Assembly: GCA_963827935.1 (NCBI GenBank)
Contig: CAWHCN010000008.1
Location: 186,001-250,000 of the forward strand
Source: DATFNV01 sp963827935
GTDB lineage: Bacteria > Planctomycetota > Planctomycetia > Gemmatales > Gemmataceae
Length of the DNA: 64,000 nt
Direction of reading: 5' to 3'
The notes under the pieces are model-generated. The model ran no database searches, was not told where the DNA came from, and saw only the letters and a list, made by a program, of their open reading frames with translations. Of this stretch, positions 33,728 through 42,330 are shown in pieces (the first letter of the stretch is position 1; each line of letters starts with the position of its first letter). Position numbers and translations under genes: made by a program.

Positions 33728-36220
33728 ATGAGTTCGCTTTCGTCAATTGGCGGGTCGAGCAGCGCCCTCACCTCGCCCTTCTCGACGAGCAGCTCGACCA
33801 GCGCCCCCCGTCGTCCTCCTCGACGGGCGGCTCGAACGTCGCCCGGGACGGGTGCGCTGAGCATCAGCGGGCTCGTCAGCGGCCTGAACACCAGCCAGAT
33901 CATTCAAGCGGAGCTGGCCGTCCAGCAGCAGCAGATAACGAGCGTTCAGGCCCAGCAGAGTGCCCTCACCCAGAAGGAGACGGCTTACAATGCCCTCCAG
34001 GCGCAGCTGCTCACCTTGCAGTCCAACGTCACTCAGCTCGCCGACCCGGTCAACGGACCTTTCGACGGGCGTACGGCCACCACTAGCAGCCCCTCGGTGG
34101 TGACGGCGGCGGCGGCCAGCAATGCCGTGGCCGGCGTCTACTCGTTCACAGTCAACTCGTTGGCCCAGGCCAGCGAGATCGCCTCTCAGGGCTTCGCCAG
34201 CGCCAGCAGCCAGATCACCCAGGGAACGGTCGTCGTCGGTAGCGGCAATGACACGGCGACGATTACTGTCGGCAGCACCAACAACACTCTCCAGGGATTG
34301 GCCGCCGCCATCAACAATGCCAACGTGGGCGTGAATGCCAGCGTCGTCAACGTCGGCCAGGGCAGCCAACCTTACCGCCTGCTGCTCAGCGCCACCCAGA
34401 CCGGCACCGCGAATGCGGTCACGATCGACACCACCGGTCTGAGTACCGCCGTCCCAACGAGCGGCGCCGTGCAGCCGACTTTCGGTGTCAATCCCGCCGT
34501 CGCCAGCAGCAATAATCAGGGAACGGCAGCGGTCACCTCGGGTGGCACCTATACCGGCACGGCCAACGACACCTTCACCTTCACCGTCCAGAGTGTTACT
34601 GGCGGCGGCGACCTGAGCCAGGGCGGGACCGTCACGCTGGCCTACGCCAACGCCAACAACACCCAGACCGGCACGCTGAACCTCAGCGCCAGCGACCTGA
34701 ACCAGTTTCAGAACGTGGCGGAAGGGGTGCAGATCGCGGTGGGCGCCGGGCCTCTCGCGGTCGGCGATCAGTTCACCGTGGGAACCACCGTGGCGACCGT
34801 GCAGCAGGCCGCCGACGCCTCGGTCACGTTGGGTTCCGGCAGCGGCGCCCTGACTGTCACCAACGCCAGCAACACGGTGAACACGGCCATCACCGGCGTG
34901 ACATTGAACCTCTTGGCCCCGAGCGGGGGGAACCCCGTTCAGCTGACCGTGGGCACCAATACCAGCACCGCACAGACGGCCATTCAGAACTTCGTAACCG
35001 ATTACAACAGCGTCATCAGCACCGTCGCCAGCGATGTGAGCTATGATGCATCAACCAACACGGCGGGCGTGCTGCTCGGCGATCCGTCCATTCAGAACAT
35101 CCAAGATCAACTGCAGAACCTCGTGTTACAGCCGGTCAACGGTGCCAACCCCAAGCTCAATAATCTTGCGGCGCTTGGTATCACCATCGACGCCAGCGGG
35201 CAGTTGCAGGTGGACAGCACGACGCTCAACAACGTCCTGTCCGGTGACGTGAGCGGGGTAACACTCAATGATGTGCGGACCCTGTTCGCGGTCGGCGGAA
35301 CCTCCACGAATGCTGGTGTCACCTTTGTCAACGCCACCAGTGCCACCAAGGCGTCGGCGACCCCCTATGGCGTGGTCGTTACCCAGGCAGCGCGGCAGGC
35401 CACCCTGCAGGCCACCTCGGCGCTGGGCCCGAACACCGCCATCACAGCCGGCAACAACAGCTTTGTCCTCACTGTGAACGGCATTGCTTCGAACACGCTC
35501 ACGGTGCCACCGAGTTCCGGTCCAGGCTACACGCAGCAAGCGCTGGTGCAGGCCGTGCAATCGGCAATCAATGCTGACTCTAACATCGGCAGCCAGGATG
35601 TGGTTGTTGGGATCCAGAACAACGAACTGACCTTCACCACGGGCACCTACGGGAGTAGCTCCACGGCGGCTATCGGCACGGCAAGCTTCCTTGGCTTCGA
35701 CAGCCCGGCGACTGCCACGGGGCAAGACGTGGCCGGATCGTTCCTGGTCAACGGCCAGGCGGAGGCGGCCACGGGCAGCGGCCAGCTCCTCACCGGCAAC
35801 AGCGGCAACGCCAACACCGATGGGTTGGCGGTGAATGTCACCTTGCTGCCGTCGCAGATCAGTCCCGCGACCAGCACCCCCGTGGCCAGCCTCACGGTGA
35901 CCCAGGGTCTGGCGGCACAACTGGGAACTGCCCTGAACAACCTGACCGATCCGACGACCGGCCAGATTCAGATCATCGACAAGAACTTCCAGGAACAGAT
36001 TACGGCCTATCAGACTCAGATCAACTTGCTGCAACAGCAGTACAACGCCCAGGAAGCGGCGCTCACCACGGAGTTCAACAACATGGAAACGACTCTGAGC
36101 AACCTCAAGAATGCGAGCAACTTCATCAGTGCTCAGACCAACGCCTTGCAAACGCTGAGTGGCTTCACAACGGCGTCGACCTCGGTCGGCCCATCCTCAA
36201 GCGCCTCGACAGGCGCCTAG
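33728..36220 (+). CDS. fliD: Flagellar cap protein FliD (830 aa)
   Basis: ATG 33728 is taken instead of the GTG at 33707. Residues 1-45 are Ser/Arg-rich. Conserved N-terminal part: ISGLVSGLNTSQIIQAELAV and QQQQITSVQAQQSALTQKET. The C-terminal part contains LTVTQGLAAQLGTALNNLTD, then the coiled coil QITAYQTQINLLQQQYNAQE and NMETTLSNLKN. FliD sits at the filament tip and assists flagellin folding. At 830 aa it is much longer than the usual 450-650, the added length being Ala/Thr/Gly-rich repeats like those in the flagellin here. Followed by fliS. Confidence 0.9.
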   Translation: MSSLSSIGGSSSALTSPFSTSSSTSAPRRPPRRAARTSPGTGALSISGLVSGLNTSQIIQAELAVQQQQITSVQAQQSALTQKETAYNALQAQLLTLQSNVTQLADPVNGPFDGRTATTSSPSVVTAAAASNAVAGVYSFTVNSLAQASEIASQGFASASSQITQGTVVVGSGNDTATITVGSTNNTLQGLAAAINNANVGVNASVVNVGQGSQPYRLLLSATQTGTANAVTIDTTGLSTAVPTSGAVQPTFGVNPAVASSNNQGTAAVTSGGTYTGTANDTFTFTVQSVTGGGDLSQGGTVTLAYANANNTQTGTLNLSASDLNQFQNVAEGVQIAVGAGPLAVGDQFTVGTTVATVQQAADASVTLGSGSGALTVTNASNTVNTAITGVTLNLLAPSGGNPVQLTVGTNTSTAQTAIQNFVTDYNSVISTVASDVSYDASTNTAGVLLGDPSIQNIQDQLQNLVLQPVNGANPKLNNLAALGITIDASGQLQVDSTTLNNVLSGDVSGVTLNDVRTLFAVGGTSTNAGVTFVNATSATKASATPYGVVVTQAARQATLQATSALGPNTAITAGNNSFVLTVNGIASNTLTVPPSSGPGYTQQALVQAVQSAINADSNIGSQDVVVGIQNNELTFTTGTYGSSSTAAIGTASFLGFDSPATATGQDVAGSFLVNGQAEAATGSGQLLTGNSGNANTDGLAVNVTLLPSQISPATSTPVASLTVTQGLAAQLGTALNNLTDPTTGQIQIIDKNFQEQITAYQTQINLLQQQYNAQEAALTTEFNNMETTLSNLKNASNFISAQTNALQTLSGFTTASTSVGPSSSASTGA

Positions 36221-36265
36221 GACCGCGAACCCGCACCGGACCACGGACACCAGAGAAGATCGGCC

Positions 36266-36682
36266 ATGAATCCGTACCAGGCGTATCAGCAGCAGGCCTA
36301 TTCGTCCTGGCTGCGCATCGACATGCTGCTGGCCCTCTACGACGGCGCCATTGCGAAGCTCGACGCCGCCCGCACGGCCCTGGTCGCGAACGATCAGCCC
36401 GGGGCTCGCAAGATCCTGGAGCAGGCCCGCCTCGTGCTGGCCGGGCTGGTCAGTGCGGTGGACCCGAGCCGTGGTGACCTGGCCACCCAGTTCCTGCGAC
36501 TCTACGAGTTCGTCAACCATGCCATTGACATGGGCGATCTCCGCAATGTCGAGGGAGCCTTGCGCGTCTTCCGAACCCTGCGCGAAGGGCTGGAAGCCAT
36601 TCGCCCGGAAGCCGCCGAGCTGGAACGCCGTGGCGAGATTCCCCCCGCCGATGCCTTGCCCTCGGTGCGCCTGACGGCTTGA
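36266..36682 (+). CDS. fliS: Flagellar export chaperone FliS (138 aa)
   Basis: ATG 36266 (MNPYQAYQQQAYSSWLRIDM). The four-helix bundle is evident: LLALYDGAIAKLDAARTALV, ARKILEQARLVLAGLVSAVD, LATQFLRLYEFVNHAIDMGD, VEGALRVFRTLREGLEAIRP. FliS binds the flagellin C-terminus in the cytoplasm and prevents early polymerisation. Same-strand, 45 bases after fliD. Confidence 0.9.
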   Translation: MNPYQAYQQQAYSSWLRIDMLLALYDGAIAKLDAARTALVANDQPGARKILEQARLVLAGLVSAVDPSRGDLATQFLRLYEFVNHAIDMGDLRNVEGALRVFRTLREGLEAIRPEAAELERRGEIPPADALPSVRLTA

Positions 36683-36769
36683 AGGAGGGCGGCTGCTCCG
36701 CCGGCCCGGACGCTCTGCCGGTGCATCGCTACACTCCTCTCGGGGGACCCCTCGCGAGGACATCATTTC

Positions 36770-37972
36770 ATGAGCGATACGCACCTCGGCCATGTGCTCC
36801 AGTCGCAGCTCGACGATCTCCGCGCCCGCGGTCTGTACAAGCGCCAGCGCCAGCTGCAAGGGCCGCAGGGGGCCGGCATCGCGGTCGGCGGCCGCGAGGT
36901 CGTCAATTTCTGCGCCAATAACTACCTGGGATTGGCGAATCATCCCGCCCTGGTCGAGGCGGCGCACGAGGGGCTGCGGCGCTTTGGCTATGGCCTGGCC
37001 TCGGTCCGTTTCATCTGCGGCACACAGGACCTGCACAAGCAGCTTGAAACCGCCCTGGCCCGCTTCTTCGGTAAGGGCGACGCCATCCTCTACACGAGCT
37101 GCTTCGACGCCAACGGCGGGCTGTTCGAGACGCTGCTGGGTGACGACGATGCCGTCATCAGCGACGCGCTCAATCACGCCAGCATCATCGACGGCATCCG
37201 CCTGTGCAAGGCCCAGCGCTTCCGCTACGAGCATGCCGACATGGCCGACCTGGAGCGCTGCCTAAAGGAGAGTCAGAGTTGCCGGCTGCGCCTGATCGTG
37301 ACCGACGGTGTCTTCTCGATGGATGGCGAGATCGCCCCGCTGCCTCAAATCTGCGACCTGGCGGAACGCTACGACGCCGTCGTCACCGTCGATGACAGCC
37401 ATGCCACCGGGGTCCTCGGGGCGACTGGCCGCGGCTCGCCGGAGCACCAGGGCGTGCTGGACCGGGTGGACATCGTCACCAGCACGCTGGGCAAGGCGCT
37501 GGGCGGCGCGGTTGGCGGGTTCACGGCGGCCCGGGCCGAGGTCGTCGAGTATCTGCGGCAACGCTCACGCCCCTACCTCTTCTCCAACACTCTGCCGCCG
37601 ATGGTCGCCCTCGCCGCCCTCAAGGCCCTGGAGCTGGCGGGCAACAGCAACGAGCTGCGCGATCGCCTGCACGCCAACGCGCAGCGGTTGCGGGCAGGCC
37701 TCGAACAGGCCGGCTTCCGCCTGAAACCGGGCCGGCATCCGATCATCCCCGTCATGCTCGGCGACGCGGCCCTGGCCAGCCGCATGGCGGACCGGCTGCT
37801 AGAGAAGGGGATTTACGTGATCGGTTTCAGCTTTCCCGTTGTGCCCCAGGGGCAGGCGCGGATCCGCATCCAGGTGTCGGCGGCGCACACGCCGGAACAG
37901 ATCGACCAGGCGATTCAGGCGTTTTCGGAAACCGGGCGGGAACTGGGGGTGATCTCGTCCGTTTTGCCGTGA
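36770..37972 (+). CDS. kbl: Glycine C-acetyltransferase (2-amino-3-ketobutyrate CoA ligase)
   Basis: ATG 36770. PLP-dependent alpha-oxoamine synthase: VVNFCANNYLGLANHPALVE, TDGVFSMDGEIAPLPQICDL, DDSHATGVLG (cofactor-binding Asp and His), TSTLGKALGGAVGG with the Schiff-base Lys, and RSRPYLFSNTLPP. 400 aa, normal. It makes glycine and acetyl-CoA from aminoketobutyrate and CoA, usually with threonine dehydrogenase, which is not nearby. The 3' end overlaps the convergent MFS gene by 58 bases. Related synthases (KBL vs BioF) are hard to separate by motif, so the exact product is likely but not certain. Confidence 0.85.
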   Translation: MSDTHLGHVLQSQLDDLRARGLYKRQRQLQGPQGAGIAVGGREVVNFCANNYLGLANHPALVEAAHEGLRRFGYGLASVRFICGTQDLHKQLETALARFFGKGDAILYTSCFDANGGLFETLLGDDDAVISDALNHASIIDGIRLCKAQRFRYEHADMADLERCLKESQSCRLRLIVTDGVFSMDGEIAPLPQICDLAERYDAVVTVDDSHATGVLGATGRGSPEHQGVLDRVDIVTSTLGKALGGAVGGFTAARAEVVEYLRQRSRPYLFSNTLPPMVALAALKALELAGNSNELRDRLHANAQRLRAGLEQAGFRLKPGRHPIIPVMLGDAALASRMADRLLEKGIYVIGFSFPVVPQGQARIRIQVSAAHTPEQIDQAIQAFSETGRELGVISSVLP

Positions 37973-39288
37973 ACGTCCGGCGCGGGCTGGAGGCCTGCCT
38001 GCGGTGCCCGCCCCAGGCGCCCGCCGAGGACGACAGCCGCCAGCATTGATGCCGACGCGAGGATTCCGACCAGCGGGTAACCGAGCAGCTCCTGGCGCGC
38101 GATCCCATCCGGCCCGATGACCGTGCGCTCGACCAAGAGTTGGCCGGAGACCACGGCGGCCAGGGCCATCACCAGTTGTTGCACCGAGGCGTTCACGCTC
38201 ATGAACGGCCCACGCCGCTGCGGCGGGACGCTGATGGTAATCATCGCCATCACCGGCACCCAGCGGAGGTTGGTCAACACCATGAACGCGGTCGTCACCA
38301 GCAGAAGGACCAGGGCCGAGGCCGGCGGCATGTTCGTCAGGATCAGCACCGGCACGATGCCGAGCAGGCCGATGACGCGAAAGACGGCCAGCTTGTCGCG
38401 GCGATCCGAGAGCCAGCCGGTCGGGGTCATGGTCAGCAGGGTGGCCAGGCCGCCGCATAACCAGACCCAACGCAGGTCCGCCTTGTCCCAGCCATGATTG
38501 TTAACCAGGAAGTCGGCCAGCGACGGGATGATGCTCCAGGAGCCGAGGATCAGCGTCGAGGTTACTGCGTAGGCCCGCAAATGGGTCGGGTGCAGCAGCA
38601 CTTCGACCAGGTTGACGGAGGCCGTGTCGCGGTGCTCCAGGTGGCGGCGCAGCGGCGGTAAAACGCGCCAGGCCAACGCCAGGGCCGGCAGGCAGAGCAC
38701 GGAGAGCACGAGGAACGGCGTCCGCCAGTCCCCCCACCAGCGGGCCAGTTCCAGCCCAAGATAGATGCCGACGATGTTCGCCACGGAAAAGGACGACATG
38801 ACCACGCCCAGGGCAGTCGCCCGACGCGATTCGGGAAAGACATCGCTCACAATGGTTAGTACACAGGCCCCCATGACGCCGGCAAACCCGCCCGCGATGG
38901 CCCGTCCGATCAGCAACATGGGATAATTGGGAGCGACGGCACAGACAAAGGTCCCCAGCGTGAAGCCGCTGTACAGGACCAGCACGGCCCGCTTGCGGTC
39001 GAAGCGGTCGAACAGCGACGCGGCGAGGAGTCCCGCCAGCCCGGCGCTGAAGCCGTAGGCCGACACGATCCAGCTGAACTTGGTGGGGAACTCCTCGGGG
39101 CTGATCCGGAGGTCGTCCTTGATCTGCGGCCCCAGGGGTATCATGATGACGAAATCGACGACGTGCGTGAACTGCATGGCCGCCAGGACGAGGAGCAGCA
39201 CCCATTCGGCCCACGTCATGTGGAGGAGCCGCCCCGGGGCACGCGGCGCGGGGCCGCCGCCGCTGTCGGAACTCCCGTCAGTCAACAT
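37915..39288 (-). CDS. MFS transporter (457 aa)
   Basis: ATG at 39288 has a strong site AGGAGGAAGGC directly upstream. Twelve hydrophobic segments; first loop ASLFDRFDRKRAVLVLYSGF and RAIAGGFAGVMGACVLTIVS are MFS features of the AraJ/drug-efflux group. Contains SVPPQRRGPFMSVNASVQQL in the second half. Substrate unknown. Convergent with kbl, 3' overlap 37915-37972. Confidence 0.8.
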   Translation of the reverse strand: MLTDGSSDSGGGPAPRAPGRLLHMTWAEWVLLLVLAAMQFTHVVDFVIMIPLGPQIKDDLRISPEEFPTKFSWIVSAYGFSAGLAGLLAASLFDRFDRKRAVLVLYSGFTLGTFVCAVAPNYPMLLIGRAIAGGFAGVMGACVLTIVSDVFPESRRATALGVVMSSFSVANIVGIYLGLELARWWGDWRTPFLVLSVLCLPALALAWRVLPPLRRHLEHRDTASVNLVEVLLHPTHLRAYAVTSTLILGSWSIIPSLADFLVNNHGWDKADLRWVWLCGGLATLLTMTPTGWLSDRRDKLAVFRVIGLLGIVPVLILTNMPPASALVLLLVTTAFMVLTNLRWVPVMAMITISVPPQRRGPFMSVNASVQQLVMALAAVVSGQLLVERTVIGPDGIARQELLGYPLVGILASASMLAAVVLGGRLGRAPQAGLQPAPDVHGKTDEITPSSRPVSENA

Positions 39289-39643
39289 GCCTTCCTCCTG
39301 TTCCGCATTCCGTGGCATCCACGGGATTGTACCCGTTGATGCGGGCGGCGGACGACAGCTCTTCCGCTGCTTGTCTAGTCTATCAGTGTCGGGCCCAGCC
39401 GTTGTGCGGCAAGCCGACACAGCAGAACGGACCGACGCGGCAGCGAGCGGGTTCGGTGCGGGTGAGCGGTCCGTGAAGCCGCCGCCCTCGGGCCGGCGCT
39501 CAGTCTCCCCACGCCACCCCAAGGCCGGTGGCTAAACAGTACGTGATTTCCTGCGCAAGTTTTCGCCGCCCGCGCATTCTGCTGGTCGAGGTCACATCGC
39601 CAATCGGTGATCTTTTCTTCACTTCGTCGCCTGAGGGGCAGCA
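39289..39643. other. Intergenic region without a gene
   Basis: Divergent control region of the MFS gene and the glycine-rich protein. Nothing coding is supported, and no hairpin or clear promoter box was seen. Confidence 0.35.
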
Positions 39644-40258
39644 ATGACTGGAGCACATCGCGTCATGGTCGGTGGTGGTGTCGTGGCACTGGCCCTGGGC
39701 TGGTCCCTGAGCCACCCGGAATCGTCGGAGGCACAGTTCAACTTCCCCAAGTTCAACCAGAACGGAAGCGTGATCCAGTGCCAGCAGATCATCCCGAGCG
39801 GCTACGGCCCGGCGGGCGGCGGCGCCTTCAATAACGGGGGCGGCGGCAACTTCGGGGGCGGCGGCAACTTCGGGGGCGGCGGCAACTTCGGGGGCGGTAA
39901 CTTCGGCGGTGGGAATATCGGCGGTAACTTCGGGGGCGGCGGGTTCAACGTCGGCGGCGCCAATATCATGGGCGGGAATTTCGGGGGCGGCAACTTCGGG
40001 GGGAACTTCGGCGGCGCGAATTTCGGCGGCAACTTCGGCGGGGGGTTCAACATCGGCGGTGGTGCCGTCGGTGGCTTCAACATCGGCGGTGGGCTTGGCG
40101 GGTTCAACATCGGCGGCGGTCTTGGCGGCTTCAACGTCGGCGGCGGGCTTGGCGGCTTCAACATCGGCGGTGGGGTCGGCGGCTTCGGAGGCCTCAACAT
40201 CGGCGGCGGCGGCTTCAATGGGAAGCTCGGCGGCTTCAACGGCGACCTGGGTCAGTAA
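39644..40258 (+). CDS. Secreted glycine-rich repeat protein (204 aa)
   Basis: ATG 39644. N-terminal signal-like segment MTGAHRVMVGGGVVALALGW with a possible cleavage after SEA. After a short unique part (QFNFPKFNQNGSVIQCQQII) come two repeat blocks: NFGGG and GGNFGGG units (residues about 66-135), then GGFNIGGGLGG units (about 135-190). Almost only Gly, Asn, Phe and Ile/Leu. Such composition suggests an extended, self-associating structural or adhesive protein outside the cell. No family recognised. The repeat DNA could expand or contract. It is transcribed toward the repeat-rich gap at 40259. Confidence 0.75.
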   Translation: MTGAHRVMVGGGVVALALGWSLSHPESSEAQFNFPKFNQNGSVIQCQQIIPSGYGPAGGGAFNNGGGGNFGGGGNFGGGGNFGGGNFGGGNIGGNFGGGGFNVGGANIMGGNFGGGNFGGNFGGANFGGNFGGGFNIGGGAVGGFNIGGGLGGFNIGGGLGGFNVGGGLGGFNIGGGVGGFGGLNIGGGGFNGKLGGFNGDLGQ

Positions 40259-40640
40259 CTTCACTTACGGCGAACGGCAGGAGATAATCTCCCCTCGCCC
40301 CGGTGCTCCGACCGAGTACGGGGGACTGGGGCGACGATCCCTCGCCCTGCGGCGAAGGAGCCCGTCGTAGCGCTCCCGCACACATCGGACTTCAGTTCAA
40401 CCTGGCGATTCTTGCTGAATTGCGAAGGCACATGTCGTTATTTACCAATGGCTTGCGGTGTCCGCGCCAGGTTGAACTGAATTCCCGGTCACTTCAGTTC
40501 AACCTGGCAGCGCGTGCGGTGCCGGCGGGCGGTCGGAGATGCGCTGCCGAGGGCACCTATCTCCTGCCGGTCGCCTTACGGCGTAGCGCTCGCTTCCCCT
40601 GGGCGCGAGCGCTACGCCGCAAGCGGTGGCCCTCATCCGC
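40259..40640. repeat. Repeat-rich intergenic region
   Basis: A degraded copy of the CTCCCC palindrome lies at 40285-40335. ACTTCAGTTCAACCTGGC occurs at 40389-40406 and 40491-40508 and inverted at 40466-40482. GGCGTAGCGCTCGC near 40572 pairs with GCGAGCGCTACGCC near 40606. No gene supported. Confidence 0.6.
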
Positions 40641-42062
40641 TCACTTCGGCTCGTAAATCACCAGCACCGCCGGGCGGTCCTTGAGCTGACTGGCCTCGCG
40701 GCTGTGGGCGATCATGTAATCGTAGCTGTCGCCGTGCAGCATGAACCCGTGGTTGGCGTGCTTGCCGTCGGTCCAGTAACGGACCGCCTCCGTGAAGTCC
40801 CACGAGTTCACGCCAGGTTGGCCCGGACCGTAGGCCAGGAACGTGGGCAAGAAGTCGGGATCATCGCCTGCCCAGTCGAATCCGCCGATCTCCTTCCAGA
40901 ACTTGTCCTTGGCATACTCGAAGGCATTCACCTCGTACTCTTCCCACGGCCGATTGCACGGCTCGACGACCCACATCGTCGGCTCTTTCACCGGATCGCG
41001 GTCCTTGAGGCCACTGATACGCACAATGAGGAGCCGTGCCGCCAGTACCTGGGAGCCGGCCGGGATGCTGGCCAGGTCCACCTGCATGAGCGGACTGCGA
41101 TGGCGCATGAAGACCTCATGGGTGGCTGACTTGCCCCGGTTGCGACCTCGATCCGCGTAGTTCGCATCCGGCCCGTGGCTGTTCCAGTATGCATCCTTCC
41201 AGCCGGCGTACTGCCGGTCCGGGTGGGCCGGGTCATAGCCCTTCTCGCTTTCGCGCAGGCTGGCCAGGACCGCCCGGGGGTGCTTCTTCTTCAGCTCGGC
41301 ATACTGGACGCGGAACTCATCCTCGAGCTGGGCCACGGTCTGGGCCGCGGGTTTCGACCAGCGGTCCTTCAACTTCTTGCCCAGTTCCCGCACGGCGTCG
41401 GCCGAGGCAACGTCCTTCTGGGAGCCGGTGAGTACCCAGTCGGTCCCGGCCACGGTGAAGCGCACCGTTGCCGGCGCGGGGACCTCTTTTCGGGACGTCA
41501 GGCGGATGTTGTCCACGCTGATCGACTCGCCCTCGTGGGGGTTGTACATGAAGATCTCGAACCGCACGACCTTGCCCCGCTTGGCGCTGATGCCGTAATC
41601 ATTCGGCTGCGGGATCGCGGCCACGACGTGGTTCGTGCCGGGTTTCAGGAAGACGGTCCTGGTCCAGCGGCTGACCAGGGCGTCCCACCCTTCGCCGCGC
41701 TGGCTCTTCTCCTGAAAGGCCGCGAAGCCGACGACGCAGCTCCGCTTGACGGTGACGTCGGCATGAAAGGTCTGATAGGGCACCCAGTCGTCGTGGACCC
41801 GCGTCGTCGAGATGGTCGGCCAGTGTCCGCCGGCGAAGGTCAGCTTGAGGCTGTGCTTGCCGGCGGTGACGTGCTCGTTGGACAGTTCCAGCTTGACGGG
41901 TGGCTCCTTCTCCTTCACCTCGGGGGGCTGGAGGGCCGACCACGATTTGAGATCGGCCTCATCCTCGAAATCGAAGAGCAGCCGGTCGGCCGGGGCGTCG
42001 GCGGCCCAGGCGGAGCCGGTCGCGAGAAGAGCGAGGGCGAGGAGGCCGAACGCGAAACGCAT
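40641..42062 (-). CDS. Secreted DNRLRE-domain protein (473 aa)
   Basis: ATG at 42062 with signal peptide MRFAFGLLALALLATGSAWA. Residues 30-190 form a carbohydrate-binding-like beta sandwich (LFDFEDEADLKSWSALQPPE, GKHSLKLTFAGGHWPTISTT, EIFMYNPHEGESISVDNIRL). The C-terminal half (residues about 290-473) shows the DNRLRE pattern: DVNYADRGRNRGKS-like start, LMQVDLASIPAGSQVLAARL, WVVEPCNRPWEEYEVNAFEY, VRYWTDGKHANHGFMLHGDS. Probably periplasmic or surface-bound and involved in polysaccharide recognition. Enzymatic activity is not evident. Confidence 0.65.
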   Translation of the reverse strand: MRFAFGLLALALLATGSAWAADAPADRLLFDFEDEADLKSWSALQPPEVKEKEPPVKLELSNEHVTAGKHSLKLTFAGGHWPTISTTRVHDDWVPYQTFHADVTVKRSCVVGFAAFQEKSQRGEGWDALVSRWTRTVFLKPGTNHVVAAIPQPNDYGISAKRGKVVRFEIFMYNPHEGESISVDNIRLTSRKEVPAPATVRFTVAGTDWVLTGSQKDVASADAVRELGKKLKDRWSKPAAQTVAQLEDEFRVQYAELKKKHPRAVLASLRESEKGYDPAHPDRQYAGWKDAYWNSHGPDANYADRGRNRGKSATHEVFMRHRSPLMQVDLASIPAGSQVLAARLLIVRISGLKDRDPVKEPTMWVVEPCNRPWEEYEVNAFEYAKDKFWKEIGGFDWAGDDPDFLPTFLAYGPGQPGVNSWDFTEAVRYWTDGKHANHGFMLHGDSYDYMIAHSREASQLKDRPAVLVIYEPK

Positions 42063-42117
42063 GGCACACTCCCGGTAGGTGATCGATCCGACCCGTCACT
42101 ATCATAGCCATGAAGAA

Positions 42118-42198
42118 AACGATCCACAGATGACACAGATGGCGCAGATGCAGGACAGATTCTTCTATCTGTGCCATCTGTGTCATCTGTGGATCGTT
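42118..42198. repeat. Inverted repeat of the CAGATGACACAGATGG type
   Basis: 32-bp arms 42118-42149 and 42167-42198 with one mismatch, loop 17 bases. Lies between the divergent DNRLRE and sbcC genes. Confidence 0.7.
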
Positions 42199-42330
42199 CC
42201 TGACCTGGCTGGTCGGCCACTGGAAGTAACCGGGGTGGTCTCGATCCCGGCTGCCTGTGCTATGATGAACGCCTGCACACGGGCGCCCAGCGGGGCGGCC
42301 CGCAGAACGTCTTCCGATGCCGAGAGCCCC

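Noticed and set aside
36770..37972. Kbl as a flagellar gene because it follows fliS
   Set aside because: Its motifs are plain alpha-oxoamine synthase; the 87-base gap and function suggest only chance neighbourhood.
39802..40239. Proline-rich frame on the minus strand
   Set aside because: It is the reverse of the glycine-rich repeats; Gly codons GGC/GGG read backwards give Pro. The plus-strand protein has a signal-like N-terminus.
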